DNA from: Geobacter sp. UBA4074
GTDB taxonomy: Bacteria; Desulfobacterota; Desulfuromonadia; Geobacterales; Pseudopelobacteraceae
Direction of reading: 5' to 3'
Length of the DNA stretch: 50,190 nucleotides
NCBI GenBank assembly: GCA_002383415.1
Contig: DFYU01000001.1
Coordinates: 1 to 50,190 of the forward strand
Shown: one piece after another, positions 34,053-43,048 of the stretch
Position numbering within the stretch: the first letter of the stretch is position 1
How the letters are laid out: each line of letters starts with the position of its first letter
Notes under the pieces: model-generated
What the model saw: the letters and a program-made list of their open reading frames with translations, nothing else
What the model was told of the DNA's origin: nothing
The model's database searches: none
Program-made: the position numbers and the translations under genes

Positions 34053-36440
34053 CTAGTTGCGGAGTGGCTTGCCCTTCTTGAGCATGTGCTGGATCCGCTC
34101 CACGGTCTTTTTCTGGCCGCACAGCTTGACAAAGGCCTCTCGCTCCAGTTGCAGCAGGTACTCCTCGGTGATCAGGGTGCCGGCCGGGACGTCGCCGCCT
34201 GTGATCACATCGGCCACGGTACCGGCCAGGAAGGCATCGTACTCGGAGATGAACCCGCCTTCCTTCATGTTCCAAAGCTGGGACTTGATGCTGGCAGCGA
34301 TGCTGCGGCCCGGTGCCTTCAGGTTGGTCAGCGGGGTACCCGGACGGTAGGTTGCAGCCAGTGAGAGCGCCTTCTGCTTGGCGTCGAATATCCGGCGCTC
34401 GATATCCATGCTGATCGCATCCCCCTGACGCAGGTAACCCAGGCCGTACATCTCGGCGGCCGACATTGAGACCTTTGCCATGGCGATGTTCATGAAGTTC
34501 TTGAAGATGAACGGCTGGACGTCGCACTCGTTCTGCTCAGCCAGGGCAATGGCGCGGATCGCCATCTCCTTGGTGCCGCCGCCGCCAGGCAGCAGTCCGA
34601 CCCCCAGTTCCACCAAGCCCATGTAGGTCTCGGCGTGGGGGATGATCGAGTCTGAATGCAGGCAGACCTCGCAACCACCACCCAGGGTCAGGCCATGGGG
34701 GGCCGCCACCACCGGGATCTTGGAATATTTGATTGCCATCATCGCCCTCTGGAAGCCCTTGACGGTCATGGCGATCTCGTCGTAGGCACCTTCCGCCACG
34801 GCCATGGCCAAAAGCATCAGGTTGGCTCCCACCGAGAACTGGGGGGCCTCATTGGCGATCACCAGACCGACGCCGTTCTCCTCAACATACCTGGTGGATT
34901 TCTGGACCATGCTGAGGATCTCGTTGCCGATGGCGTTCATCTTTGTGTGGAACTCAAGGCAGAATACACCGTCGCCCAGGTCCACCAGGGAGGCGCCGCT
35001 GTTCTTCTCCACCACTCCGTTGGCCCGCTTCAGCACCTGCAGCGACAGCCGCTCAGCTACAACCGACACGTTGCAATACTGCTTGCTCTGCAGACAAAAG
35101 TACTGGGGCTGGTTGTTCTCAAAACGGTAGAATGACTCCACCTCCTTGAGGATGGCCGGCACCGCCACGCCATCGGCCTCAGCCTTCTTCACGAAGTCGG
35201 CCACGCCGATGGCGTCCAGCATCTCGAACGGCCCCAGTTCCCAGTTGAAACCCCACTTCATGGCGTTGTCGACGTTGACGATGTCGTCGGCAATCTCAGG
35301 GATCCGGTTCAGGGTATAGATCAGCGAGTCACGCACGTTCCGCCATGCAAACTGGGCCCCCTTGTCAGCCCCTAAGACAACGGCCTTGAGGCGCTTGCCG
35401 GCGTCATCGATCCCCTTGGCAGCCTCCACCGAGGCGAATTTGGGACGCTGGGACTCGACATACTCTCCGGTTGTATAGTCGTAGTAGTAAACCTGAGTCC
35501 CCTTCTCACCCTTGACCTTCTTGTAGAACCCCTGCTTGCTCTTGTTGCCCAACAGCCCCTTGGCAACCATCTCCTCCATGAAGGCCGGCACCCTGAAAAT
35601 CTCACGCTCTTCATCGTTGGGGAGCAGCTCATAGGAGTTGGAGGCAACATGCTTGAGTGTATCAATGCCGACCAGGTCTGAGGTGCGGAAGGCGGCCGAC
35701 TTGGGACGGGCCGTGGCCGGGCCAGCCACGGCATCTACCTCTTCAACGGTCATGCCCAGCTCCTGCATGGTACGGATGCTGTTGCAGATGGCGTAGACGC
35801 CGATCCGGTTGGCAATGAAGTTGGGGGTATCCTTGGCATAGACAATCCCCTTGCCGAGACGCTTGGCAATGAAGGCAGACATGAACGCAACTACCTGAGG
35901 ATCGGTCTCGTTGCAGGGGACAATCTCCAAGAGCCGCATGTAGCGGGGCGGGTTGAAGAAGTGGGTCACCAGGAAGTTTTTGCGCACTTCAGACGGCAGT
36001 ACGGTGGCCATCTCGTTGACCGACAGGCCGCTGGTGTTGGTTGCCAGGATTGCGCCCGGCTTGAGGTTGGGCACCACCTTCTCGGTGAAGAGCTGCTTCT
36101 TGATGGCCATGTTCTCCACCACCACCTCGATCACCCAGTCGCACTCCTTGAGGCGTACCATGTCATCCTCAAAGTTGCCCACTTCGATCAGCTCGGCATA
36201 CTGCTGGAGGAAGAAGGGGGCCGGCTTCATCTTCTTGAGCCCTTCCAGACCTGCCAGAGCAAAGCGGTTGCGGACCGCTTTATCGGACAGGGTCAACCCC
36301 TGCTTGATTTCAGCCTCATTCGGTTCACGCGGCACGATGTCCAGCAGGAGCACCGGGATGCCGGCATTGGTCAGGTGCGCGGCGATGGTGGCGCCCATCA
36401 CCCCTGCACCCAGAACTGCCACCTTGTTGATCTGTTTCAT
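34053..36440 (-). CDS. 3-hydroxyacyl-CoA dehydrogenase / enoyl-CoA hydratase (FadN-like)
   Basis: A 795-aa multifunctional enzyme. The order is dehydrogenase first, hydratase second: NAD motif VAVLGAGVMGATIAAHLTNA at the N-terminus, HFFNPPRYMRLLEIVP with the catalytic histidine, two C-terminal dehydrogenase units up to about residue 430, then a crotonase domain (GGGCEVCLHSD near residue 587; VELGVGLLPGGGG near 620). This order is that of Bacillus FadN, reverse to E. coli FadB. It hydrates enoyl-CoA and oxidises 3-hydroxyacyl-CoA of long chains. The start has AAGGAG. It lies between fadD (60 bases) and fadA (57 bases). Confidence 0.93.
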   Translation of the reverse strand: MKQINKVAVLGAGVMGATIAAHLTNAGIPVLLLDIVPREPNEAEIKQGLTLSDKAVRNRFALAGLEGLKKMKPAPFFLQQYAELIEVGNFEDDMVRLKECDWVIEVVVENMAIKKQLFTEKVVPNLKPGAILATNTSGLSVNEMATVLPSEVRKNFLVTHFFNPPRYMRLLEIVPCNETDPQVVAFMSAFIAKRLGKGIVYAKDTPNFIANRIGVYAICNSIRTMQELGMTVEEVDAVAGPATARPKSAAFRTSDLVGIDTLKHVASNSYELLPNDEEREIFRVPAFMEEMVAKGLLGNKSKQGFYKKVKGEKGTQVYYYDYTTGEYVESQRPKFASVEAAKGIDDAGKRLKAVVLGADKGAQFAWRNVRDSLIYTLNRIPEIADDIVNVDNAMKWGFNWELGPFEMLDAIGVADFVKKAEADGVAVPAILKEVESFYRFENNQPQYFCLQSKQYCNVSVVAERLSLQVLKRANGVVEKNSGASLVDLGDGVFCLEFHTKMNAIGNEILSMVQKSTRYVEENGVGLVIANEAPQFSVGANLMLLAMAVAEGAYDEIAMTVKGFQRAMMAIKYSKIPVVAAPHGLTLGGGCEVCLHSDSIIPHAETYMGLVELGVGLLPGGGGTKEMAIRAIALAEQNECDVQPFIFKNFMNIAMAKVSMSAAEMYGLGYLRQGDAISMDIERRIFDAKQKALSLAATYRPGTPLTNLKAPGRSIAASIKSQLWNMKEGGFISEYDAFLAGTVADVITGGDVPAGTLITEEYLLQLEREAFVKLCGQKKTVERIQHMLKKGKPLRN

Positions 36441-36500
36441 TGCATCATCTCCTTGTGGTTTCTTCGGTAACGACTCACCATGATCCAGAAAGCGTCTGCT

Positions 36501-38315
36501 CTAATTGCTGCCGTCGCTGTACATACCTTCTATCCTGTCTTTATATTTCTCGTAGATCACCTTGCGCCGCAGCTTGAGTGTCGGGGTCAACTCACCGCCC
36601 TCGATCGAGAAATCGCGCGGCAACAGCACAAACTTCTTAATGCTTTCGTACTGGGCCAGACGACTATTGATCCGGGCCACCCGCTGCCGCATCATCTCTT
36701 CAATAGGCTCATGACGCACCAGGTCATCCAGGTCGTAATAGTCGATGTGGCGTTCCTTGGCGTATTCAATTATCCGTTCAAGGTTTGGAACCAGAAGTGC
36801 CACGAGATATGGCTTGCGGTCGCCGTAGACAAAGGCGGAGGAAACAAATGCATCCAGCTTGAGCTCGTTTTCCAGCGGCTGTGGAGCAATGTTTTTGCCT
36901 CCTGCAGTGATGATCAGTTCCTTCTTCCGGTCGGTGATGAACAGATAGCCATCTTCGATATGGCCGATGTCACCGGTGCGGAACCAGCCGTCTTCAATCG
37001 TCTCACGGGTGGCCTGTTCATCCTTGTAGTAGCCTTCCATCACCTGGGGACCTCGCAGCAGAATCTCGCCGTCGCTGTCCAGCCTGACCTCGGTATGCTC
37101 TAGCAGGGTACCGACCGAACCGAAACGCATCTGCTCAAAACTGTTCATGGTCACGGCCGGACTGGTCTCGGTCAGGCCGTATCCTTCCAGTATCGGGATG
37201 CCGATCCCCCAGAAGAATTCGTTGACGGTCTTGTCCAGTGGTGCGCCTCCGGAGACAAAGAACTTCATCCGGCTGCCGAAGCGCTCGCGCAGCTTGCCGA
37301 ACACCATGCGATCGGCTAGGCCGTACTTAAACGACAGCAGTGCGGAGCAGTCATTACGGACATGCTTGGCCTGCACATACTCCTTGGCGATATCCAGGGC
37401 CCAGTGAAACAGCTTGCGCTTGACCAGCGACATCTGGTGGACGTTCTCAAGGATGCGGGAATAGATCTTCTCAAACAGACGCGGCACAGAGACCATCACG
37501 GTAGGACCGACCTCGTTCATGTTCTCCGGCACCTTTTCAATACTCTCGGCAAAGGCCATCAGGTACCCCTGCATGATGGTCATGTAGTAGCCGACCGTCC
37601 GCTCCAGGACATGGCTGAGCGGCAGAAAGCTCAGCATCACCTCGTTCTCGCTCAACACGTCGCCCACTTTTTTACGGCCATACCATGCGTCAAACAGGAT
37701 ATTGGCATGGGTCAGACAGACCCCCTTGGGAACGCCGGTGGTGCCTGATGTATAGATCAGGGTCAGCAGATCCTCGACATGGATGCCGTCGATGTCGGCC
37801 TCGATATGTTTGCGCTCATCAGCACTGATTGGTTCGTCGATCTCGGACATCTGGTAGAAGGTACAGACCGGCAACTCCTGATCACCCAGAAAACGCTCGA
37901 AGGAAACGATCTGGCGCAGATGTTTCACGTTCCGGTAGATCTGGCGCAGCTTGGCGTACTGCACCCGATTGGAGACAAAAACCACCTCGGCCCCGGAATG
38001 GTTAAGGACATACTCGATCTGCTCCGGAGTTGAGGTGGCATAGATCGGCACCGTTACCGCACCGCGGCAAAGGATCCCCATATCGGCGATCACCCAGCCG
38101 ACACGGTTCTCAGACAGGATCGCTACGCGATCCCCAGGTTTGACCCCGAACTTGATCAGCCCACGGGTCGCCATAAGGGCGCGGTTATAGAACTCCCCAT
38201 AACTCAGTGTCACAAAACGCCCTTGTTTCTTGAACTTAAGGGCGAGCTTGTTTGCGTACTTCACTGAATTTTGGCGCAGCATGTCGGGAATCGATTTAAA
38301 CGGAATGTCATACAT
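36501..38315 (-). CDS. fadD: long-chain fatty-acid-CoA ligase
   Basis: About 604 aa, an AMP-forming ligase with P-loop-like LLTLIYTSGTTGVPKG near residue 185, the later GYGLTETSPAV and the hinge region DRKKELIITAGGKNIAPQPLE. It activates fatty acids with ATP and CoA. The frame begins at 38348, but that ATG falls in the -10 of the likely promoter. The ATG at 38315 (or 38321) has GGCGGGTG upstream and begins MYDIPFKSIPDML; I use 38315. It is first gene of a roughly 21-kb minus-strand operon and divergent from fadL. Confidence 0.92.
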   Translation of the reverse strand: MYDIPFKSIPDMLRQNSVKYANKLALKFKKQGRFVTLSYGEFYNRALMATRGLIKFGVKPGDRVAILSENRVGWVIADMGILCRGAVTVPIYATSTPEQIEYVLNHSGAEVVFVSNRVQYAKLRQIYRNVKHLRQIVSFERFLGDQELPVCTFYQMSEIDEPISADERKHIEADIDGIHVEDLLTLIYTSGTTGVPKGVCLTHANILFDAWYGRKKVGDVLSENEVMLSFLPLSHVLERTVGYYMTIMQGYLMAFAESIEKVPENMNEVGPTVMVSVPRLFEKIYSRILENVHQMSLVKRKLFHWALDIAKEYVQAKHVRNDCSALLSFKYGLADRMVFGKLRERFGSRMKFFVSGGAPLDKTVNEFFWGIGIPILEGYGLTETSPAVTMNSFEQMRFGSVGTLLEHTEVRLDSDGEILLRGPQVMEGYYKDEQATRETIEDGWFRTGDIGHIEDGYLFITDRKKELIITAGGKNIAPQPLENELKLDAFVSSAFVYGDRKPYLVALLVPNLERIIEYAKERHIDYYDLDDLVRHEPIEEMMRQRVARINSRLAQYESIKKFVLLPRDFSIEGGELTPTLKLRRKVIYEKYKDRIEGMYSDGSN

Positions 38316-38343
38316 ACACATCACCCGCCTGTATTTTTCTGTG

Positions 38344-38378
38344 ACCATAAATGTCCTTTACGCGCATGTCAAGTACAA
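38344..38378 (-). promoter_or_regulatory. fadD operon promoter with box (B)
   Basis: The minus strand has TTGACA (38367-38372), 17 bases, and TATGGT (38344-38349). The box TTGTACTTGACAT-GCG-CGTAAA spans 38357-38378, in the same place as at EMO2 and fadL. Transcription would start near 38337, after the first in-frame ATG, which supports the start chosen for fadD. Confidence 0.7.
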
Positions 38379-38632
38379 AATAAAATATTTTTTTACCCTC
38401 TTTTGTTCCGCTGCCATCTAGAAACATGGCACTTAACGCATTATACTGTTTTTATTGAGAAATTATAACGTGCCAACAACAATCTCACATACTTTATAAC
38501 CGCATAATAATAAAGTCGTTATATATATTTTTAAGTGTTGCAAAACGCATGCTACTGCCTACACATAATATTTATACAAGTTATTTCAACATATTACAAT
38601 TTTCAGTAACAGGGTAGCGCATGGCGATTATT
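38379..38632. other. AT-rich divergent intergenic region between fadD and fadL
   Basis: No gene is visible in this AT-rich stretch. With its flanks it separates two oppositely oriented promoters that carry the same box (B at 38357-38378 and C at 38633-38654). It could bind additional nucleoid or regulatory proteins, but I see no clear repeat. Confidence 0.5.
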
Positions 38633-38667
38633 TTGTACTTGACATTTGCGTTAACGATAAATTATAA
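38633..38667 (+). promoter_or_regulatory. fadL promoter with box (C)
   Basis: TTGACA (38639-38644), a 17-base spacer and TTATAA (38662-38667). The box TTGTACTTGACAT-TTG-CGTTAA covers 38633-38654. This is the best match of the three boxes to a consensus promoter. Confidence 0.72.
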
Positions 38668-38710
38668 GCTGCTCGAAATGCTGTTCTAAAACCCAAGGAG
38701 GGAATATCTT

Positions 38711-40075
38711 ATGAGAAGGAACAAACCAAGACGCCAAAAATCTCACCGCCGCGCCCACTGCATCATGCAAAACCTGCTGGTTACCGGGGCCATCCTGACC
38801 GCAGGCGCAGCTTATGCCGGCAATGTGGACACCTTCGGCATCGGTTCACGGGCCACCGCCCTGGGCGGAGCCTATGCCGCCACGGCCGATGATCCATTCG
38901 CTGCCTACTACAACCCCGCCGGCCTGACCCAGATCAAGAGCGCCACCATCGCTGCCGGCTCCCACATCTTGGCCCCCAGCATGCATGGGTCTGGCCTTGG
39001 CGCAACGAGCACAACGGGCACCACATTGATACCGCCCACCAATGTTGACGACCGCTCAGATATCCTGGTGGTGCCCCACCTGGGCTTTGCCATGCCGGTC
39101 ACCGACAAACTGGCGGTCGGCCTGTCGACCTATGTCCCCTGGGGCCTGGACATCAAGTGGTCAAACCGCGAGGTGGGGGCATACAGTTCAACTCACTCCT
39201 GGTACAATCGCATGGCCGTGACACCTACGGTGGCCTACAAGATCAACGACCAGTGGTCGGTGGGCGCCGGCATCTCGTTGGGCAGGTCTGAATCCGGCGA
39301 TGAACATTACATTTATACGGGGAGCCCAACCGGCCCTGCCGGCGCTACGGCAAACTTCAAGATCAAGACTGACCTGACCGACGACTTCAACTGGTCCTAT
39401 AACCTGGGGGTGATGTACAAACCGATCAAAGAGGTGACCTTGGGTGCCACCTACCGCAGCCGTACCGAGACCAACTTCAAGGGAACTACCGAGGTGTCCG
39501 GGTACCCGGTTCCTGGCTCCACCATTAACCAGAAGGTTAACACCTCTGTCTCAATCGACCACCCGCAACAGGTACAGGTTGGCCTTCGCTATCAGCCAAT
39601 AGACACCATTTCTCTGGAACTGGACTATGTCTGGACTAACTGGAGCATCATCGACAGCTACACCGCCAAATTCAATACCGGCCTTGTGCTCCTGGGCGGA
39701 GAAACCACCAGGCCATATCAACGCAACTGGGACGACACCAACCAGATAAGGATCGGCGCCGAGTGGAAGGCGCTGGACTGGCTGACGCTGCGGGGCGGCT
39801 ACTTCTACGACCCCTCACCGGTACCTGACAGCACCTTTGACCTGACCTGGCCCGATGCGGACAAGAAGACCTACTCATTGGGGGCCGGATTCAACATCGG
39901 TAAGAGTTTCACCATCGACACCGTGGTGCAGTACACCTATACCGAGAGCAAGCGCGAGATAGGCGGCGAGAGCCAAAACCTGAACGACTTGACAGGCTTA
40001 ACACCATCTCGTGCATCAGTGTCTGCAGACGGCCAACTATGGGGCGGCGGCATTACGGTTACATACAGATTTTAG
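38711..40075 (+). CDS. fadL: outer-membrane long-chain fatty acid transporter (FadL/OmpP1/TodX)
   Basis: A 454-aa protein with a signal peptide that has an unusually long basic start (MRRNKPRRQKSHRRAHCIMQ) before the hydrophobic core, cleaved near ILTAGAAYAG. The mature N-terminus begins NVDTFGIGSRATALGGAYAA, the FadL hatch signature, with DPFAAYYNPAGLTQI. It ends in GGGITVTYRF, a typical outer-membrane C-terminus. It imports fatty acids or other hydrophobic compounds. AAGGAGGG precedes the ATG. It has its own boxed promoter, divergent from fadD. A small RHH gene follows 60 bases later. Confidence 0.92.
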   Translation: MRRNKPRRQKSHRRAHCIMQNLLVTGAILTAGAAYAGNVDTFGIGSRATALGGAYAATADDPFAAYYNPAGLTQIKSATIAAGSHILAPSMHGSGLGATSTTGTTLIPPTNVDDRSDILVVPHLGFAMPVTDKLAVGLSTYVPWGLDIKWSNREVGAYSSTHSWYNRMAVTPTVAYKINDQWSVGAGISLGRSESGDEHYIYTGSPTGPAGATANFKIKTDLTDDFNWSYNLGVMYKPIKEVTLGATYRSRTETNFKGTTEVSGYPVPGSTINQKVNTSVSIDHPQQVQVGLRYQPIDTISLELDYVWTNWSIIDSYTAKFNTGLVLLGGETTRPYQRNWDDTNQIRIGAEWKALDWLTLRGGYFYDPSPVPDSTFDLTWPDADKKTYSLGAGFNIGKSFTIDTVVQYTYTESKREIGGESQNLNDLTGLTPSRASVSADGQLWGGGITVTYRF

Positions 40076-40135
40076 AGACAAATGAGAAGAAATGCGGGGA
40101 GGGATGCCTCCCCGCAGGTGTCATCGGGAGGACAT

Positions 40136-40294
40136 ATGGGCAGAATGTTGCAATACCCACGCTACAATGTGGTTTCACTACGCGTAACTGACGAGGAACT
40201 TTCGCTGTTGCAGGAACTGGCTGAGTCACGCAGAATGAGCATCTCCAAGCTTATGCGTTTTGCAATGTACAAGTTGGCTGAAATTAGCAATTAA
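40136..40294 (+). CDS. small ribbon-helix-helix protein
   Basis: A 52-aa protein: YNVVSLRVTDEELSLLQELA then SRRMSISKLMRFAMYKLAEI, which fits the strand-helix-helix of Arc/MetJ-type DNA-binding proteins. GGGAGGACAT lies ahead of its ATG; an upstream in-frame ATG at 40082 lacks such a site. It is probably co-transcribed with fadL and may regulate the transporter or the adjoining element. The target is unknown. Confidence 0.7.
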   Translation: MGRMLQYPRYNVVSLRVTDEELSLLQELAESRRMSISKLMRFAMYKLAEISN

Positions 40295-40821
40295 TATCAA
40301 ACAGACCTTCAGTAGACGCAGTAAAACTCCGCATCATTCGCCACTGGTGTGGCACAGCCTATCACTTCATATTTATGGAAGAACGCAAGGAGTGTGCAAG
40401 GATCTAAAAAGAATAAACAGCGTCTTAACGGTTGATCAAACAGAGGGAAGCAACCGAGGCAATTGTGACAATATTGCATGTCTACAAATTGCCTACACGT
40501 GATGTTCTGGCTTCACCCACCCATCTCACGCTTGATGCATTGGGCCCAACCACATCGACTACACACTTATATATTTGCTATTTATAACAATAAGTCAGTG
40601 ATAAAATTACAAATTAAAAATGACTGTACCACTATCTGCTAAAACTGATGAGAAGATGGCTATTAGAATAATGGACAAGTTTTACGGAAGCGTATTGGTA
40701 GGCTATACCCCAGCCTGACGTCAGCCTCCTACCTTGATTGTGTCAGCATAGAGCCTATTTCAGATATTCCTGACATATGATATACTATGTCTAAATTTAA
40801 CTCTGACACTCTGGGGGATTA
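40295..40821. other. non-coding boundary between the catabolic block and the mobile module
   Basis: No supported gene lies in these 527 bases. The palindrome CTGACGTCAG (40715-40724), flanked by GGTAGG and CCTACC, and an AT-rich stretch 40770-40800 lie just before the serine recombinase and are candidates for its crossover site or promoter. Composition is clearly AT-richer than the fatty-acid genes. Confidence 0.5.
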
Positions 40822-41376
40822 ATGACTGGTCAGCGCGTTGGATATGTTCGCGTCAGTTCATTTGGGCAAAACCACGACCGCCAGCTGGATCAAGTCCAGG
40901 TTGACAAACTATTCAGCGATACGGCATCAGGTCGTGATGCAAACCGTCCTGAGCTTGCAGCGATGCTCGCCTATGTGCGGGAGGGAGATACGGTGGTGGT
41001 GCATTCGCTGGACCGGTTGGGCCGAAATCTGGACAACCTGCGCAGGATTGTGCGTGACCTGACGGGACGCGGCGTCAAGGTCCAGTTCATAAAAGAGAAT
41101 CTCATCTTCAGTGGCGATGATGCGCCTATGTCGACGCTTTTGTTGTCGGTGATGGGCGCTTTCGCGGAATTTGAGAGGTCGATTATTCGTGAGCGACAGC
41201 GCGAGGGGATAGAGCTCGCCAAACGACGTGGTGCCTACCGGGGGCGTAAGCGGAGCCTTAGCGACAGCCAGTTGGTAGAATTAAAACGCCGGGTAACGGC
41301 AGGCGAGAAAAAAACGGTGATTGCTCGAGAGCTTGGAATTAGCAGGGAAACGCTTTACCAATACCTACGGATGTAA
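40822..41376 (+). CDS. serine recombinase (resolvase/invertase family)
   Basis: A 184-aa protein of Tn3-resolvase size. The catalytic serine is Ser12 in GYVRVSSFGQN; the arginine-rich VVVHSLDRLGRN and the E-helix segment AFAEFERSIIRERQREGI are complete. The C-terminal HTH is KKTVIARELGISRETLYQYL. It makes site-specific double-strand exchange, for example resolving dimers of a plasmid or inverting DNA. No adjacent invertible gene or transposase is visible, which favours resolution or a plasmid-backbone origin. Start: ATG after GGGGGATTA. Confidence 0.92.
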   Translation: MTGQRVGYVRVSSFGQNHDRQLDQVQVDKLFSDTASGRDANRPELAAMLAYVREGDTVVVHSLDRLGRNLDNLRRIVRDLTGRGVKVQFIKENLIFSGDDAPMSTLLLSVMGAFAEFERSIIRERQREGIELAKRRGAYRGRKRSLSDSQLVELKRRVTAGEKKTVIARELGISRETLYQYLRM

Positions 41377-41671
41377 ACTATATTTACATAATTTTACATT
41401 GCAGCACTCAAACCACAAATAGATCAGACTGACATTCCCTCTTGCAGTTGATCATCCTGGTCATCAAGGCAAACATCTCATAAGTTGTATCCGCCACTGC
41501 ACAACATTCCACCGCACCAAATTCGGACACCTGACAGCTTCCAAACAAAAAAATACTGCAATTCAGGCCTGTTGCAAAAAAATGCTCCGGCGATTTTCAT
41601 TTTGACCCTCCGATTTGCGACACTGAATGCGTGGCACAGGTTCTGCAGCACTGACTGCAGGTCGTGCTGTT
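41377..41671. other. non-coding stretch upstream of the iteron-like repeats
   Basis: Only short frames occur here. One at 41485-41691 has no ribosome-binding site and no recognisable family. The reverse frame also looks unconvincing. The region leads into the repeat-bearing promoter of the KfrA-like gene. Confidence 0.4.
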
Positions 41672-41714
41672 CAGTAATACTGGGGCAGTAATACTGAGTA
41701 ATACGATAATACTG
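41672..41714. repeat. iteron-like repeats with dyad CAGTAATACTG
   Basis: Two exact copies of the dyad CAGTAATACTG (41672-41682 and 41686-41696) have a 14-base period. They are followed by a degenerate half copy and a near copy CGATAATACTG (41704-41714). They stand 20-60 bases before the KfrA-like start. KfrA proteins bind such repeats in their own promoters, and iterons also mark plasmid origins. Confidence 0.65.
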
Positions 41715-41732
41715 AGTAACAGGGGGGCGAGG

Positions 41733-42545
41733 ATGAACGAGACTAGCAACAGTGCGGTGGGCAGCCGTCGGGTATGTACGGAGGAGATGGTCGCTGAGGT
41801 GGTAGCGGATCTGATCGCTGATGGTAACGTGAGTCGCGTTGATGGCAAAACACCTTCCATTGCACAAATCACTAATAAGATCTGCGAACGATATGATGGC
41901 CTGAGGCCATCAGTAACCACCTTGACCCGCCACCGGAACAAGATCATGGCAGAGCGGATCGCAGTTGTCAGCGACCGTGAGATGACTGCACAATTGCTGG
42001 CAGCCTTGCCCACTGAGCTGACTGACCTGCTTGATCAACGCGCTCGTCAGGAGCAGGTCATGCTTGGCCAATTGGCCAATGCGCTGGCTGGTGTGTTGCA
42101 GCGCACCAGCGATGAACTCGGCGCCAAGTTGCGTGTGGCGGTTGAGCAGGCAAAGCACGAGTCGGCTCAGGCAACGGCGCTGGCTGAGGAGGAGGTGACT
42201 GCAGCGATCACCGATAACATGCAACTCCGCGATCATATCACTCGCTTGACTGCCGAGCGTGATGCTGCCCGTGCCGAGGCCGCTGCGGAGCGGGCCAGGG
42301 CAGCGACGTTTGAGCAGGTCAATGCAGCACTACTGGCCCAACTTAACTCAGCCAGTGCGCCCGTCTGTGCCGACGTGCCTGCTGGCGCAGCCGAACACGA
42401 CCAGACTGCCGGGCTGCCAACACCACCGACACCCGATTCGCCAGTCGACGGCACGCCTATTGCTGGAGAGCAAACAGAGATCAGAAAACCACGCAAGGAC
42501 CGCCCACGGGCTACATCGTCATCGATTGAGAAGGAGGCCGCATAG
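41733..42545 (+). CDS. KfrA-like DNA-binding coiled-coil protein
   Basis: A 270-aa protein: N-terminal DNA-binding region (residues 15-80: VAEVVADLIADGNVSRVDGK, TPSIAQITNKICERYDG), then a long alanine- and glutamate-rich coiled coil (about 120-205, LTAERDAARAEAAAERARAA), and a proline/threonine tail. This matches plasmid KfrA proteins, which repress their own promoter and help plasmid partition. The ATG at 41733 has AGGGGGGCG ahead. Repeats of the promoter are its likely operators. The gene suggests that this module descends from a plasmid. The next small gene starts 2 bases after its stop. Confidence 0.75.
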   Translation: MNETSNSAVGSRRVCTEEMVAEVVADLIADGNVSRVDGKTPSIAQITNKICERYDGLRPSVTTLTRHRNKIMAERIAVVSDREMTAQLLAALPTELTDLLDQRARQEQVMLGQLANALAGVLQRTSDELGAKLRVAVEQAKHESAQATALAEEEVTAAITDNMQLRDHITRLTAERDAARAEAAAERARAATFEQVNAALLAQLNSASAPVCADVPAGAAEHDQTAGLPTPPTPDSPVDGTPIAGEQTEIRKPRKDRPRATSSSIEKEAA

Positions 42546-42547
42546 GT

Positions 42548-42817
42548 ATGATCAAGATCCGTTTGTTTGGGGAACGCAACGCCATCCACAGCCTCGCAGG
42601 CGCCATCCGTGCTGCCGATCCCGGGCAGTTACTGACCATTCAGGATGGCGCTGATCGTTTAAGCGCCAGGATCGACTTGGCGCTACCGGTGGACGCTTGT
42701 CTGGCCCTGTTCGGGGGTGCCGGTAGCTTGCCGTCGGATGGCTCTTGCCTGTGGCAAGCTGGTCAACCCCCTGCCGCCAACCCTGGCGACCGCTACCGGA
42801 TCGATTGGCGGCGGTAA
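42548..42817 (+). CDS. hypothetical protein
   Basis: An 89-aa protein, MIKIRLFGERNAIHSLAGAI at the start and DRYRIDWRR at the end, with no membrane segment. The pattern suggests a small alpha/beta fold. I do not recognise it. AGGAGG of the KfrA-like gene's end serves as ribosome-binding site, so it is translated with that gene. Confidence 0.6.
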   Translation: MIKIRLFGERNAIHSLAGAIRAADPGQLLTIQDGADRLSARIDLALPVDACLALFGGAGSLPSDGSCLWQAGQPPAANPGDRYRIDWRR

Positions 42818-42879
42818 CCAATGGCTGGGTCTCATGATGGGGTGATCCCGCACCATGCCGGCTACAATTCCGCACTTAC

Positions 42880-42896
42880 AAGTAACGTAGTTACTT
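42880..42896. promoter_or_regulatory. perfect palindrome AAGTAAC-GTA-GTTACTT
   Basis: Seven-base arms with a 3-base centre. It lies in the 230-base gap between the 89-aa gene and the end of the minus-strand cassette. It could be an operator, or a recombination or partition site. Nothing else points to a specific protein. Confidence 0.5.
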
Positions 42897-43048
42897 ATGC
42901 GCGCGTTAGTGGCGAAAACAGGCCCCTAAAATGCGGAAAGTTGGGATAGTGGCCAAGAAGAGTTGGGATACGGTTACAAATCCGCACCGGAAAGATACTG
43001 CGTATCTTACTCTGCCTTTTCGCCGCTCTAAAGGAGGTGAATGCGATA

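Noticed and set aside
38349..38710. Possible riboswitch or small RNA in the fadD-fadL gap
   Set aside because: No conserved secondary structure or terminator was seen. The region is explained by the two boxed promoters.
41485..41691. Short frame of 68 codons that looked like the end of an IS transposase
   Set aside because: No DDE residues, inverted repeats or target duplication were seen. It overlaps the iteron-like repeats.
41672..41714. Possible CRISPR array
   Set aside because: The repeats are 11 bases with 3-base gaps; no spacers of 25-40 bases and no cas genes occur in the window.
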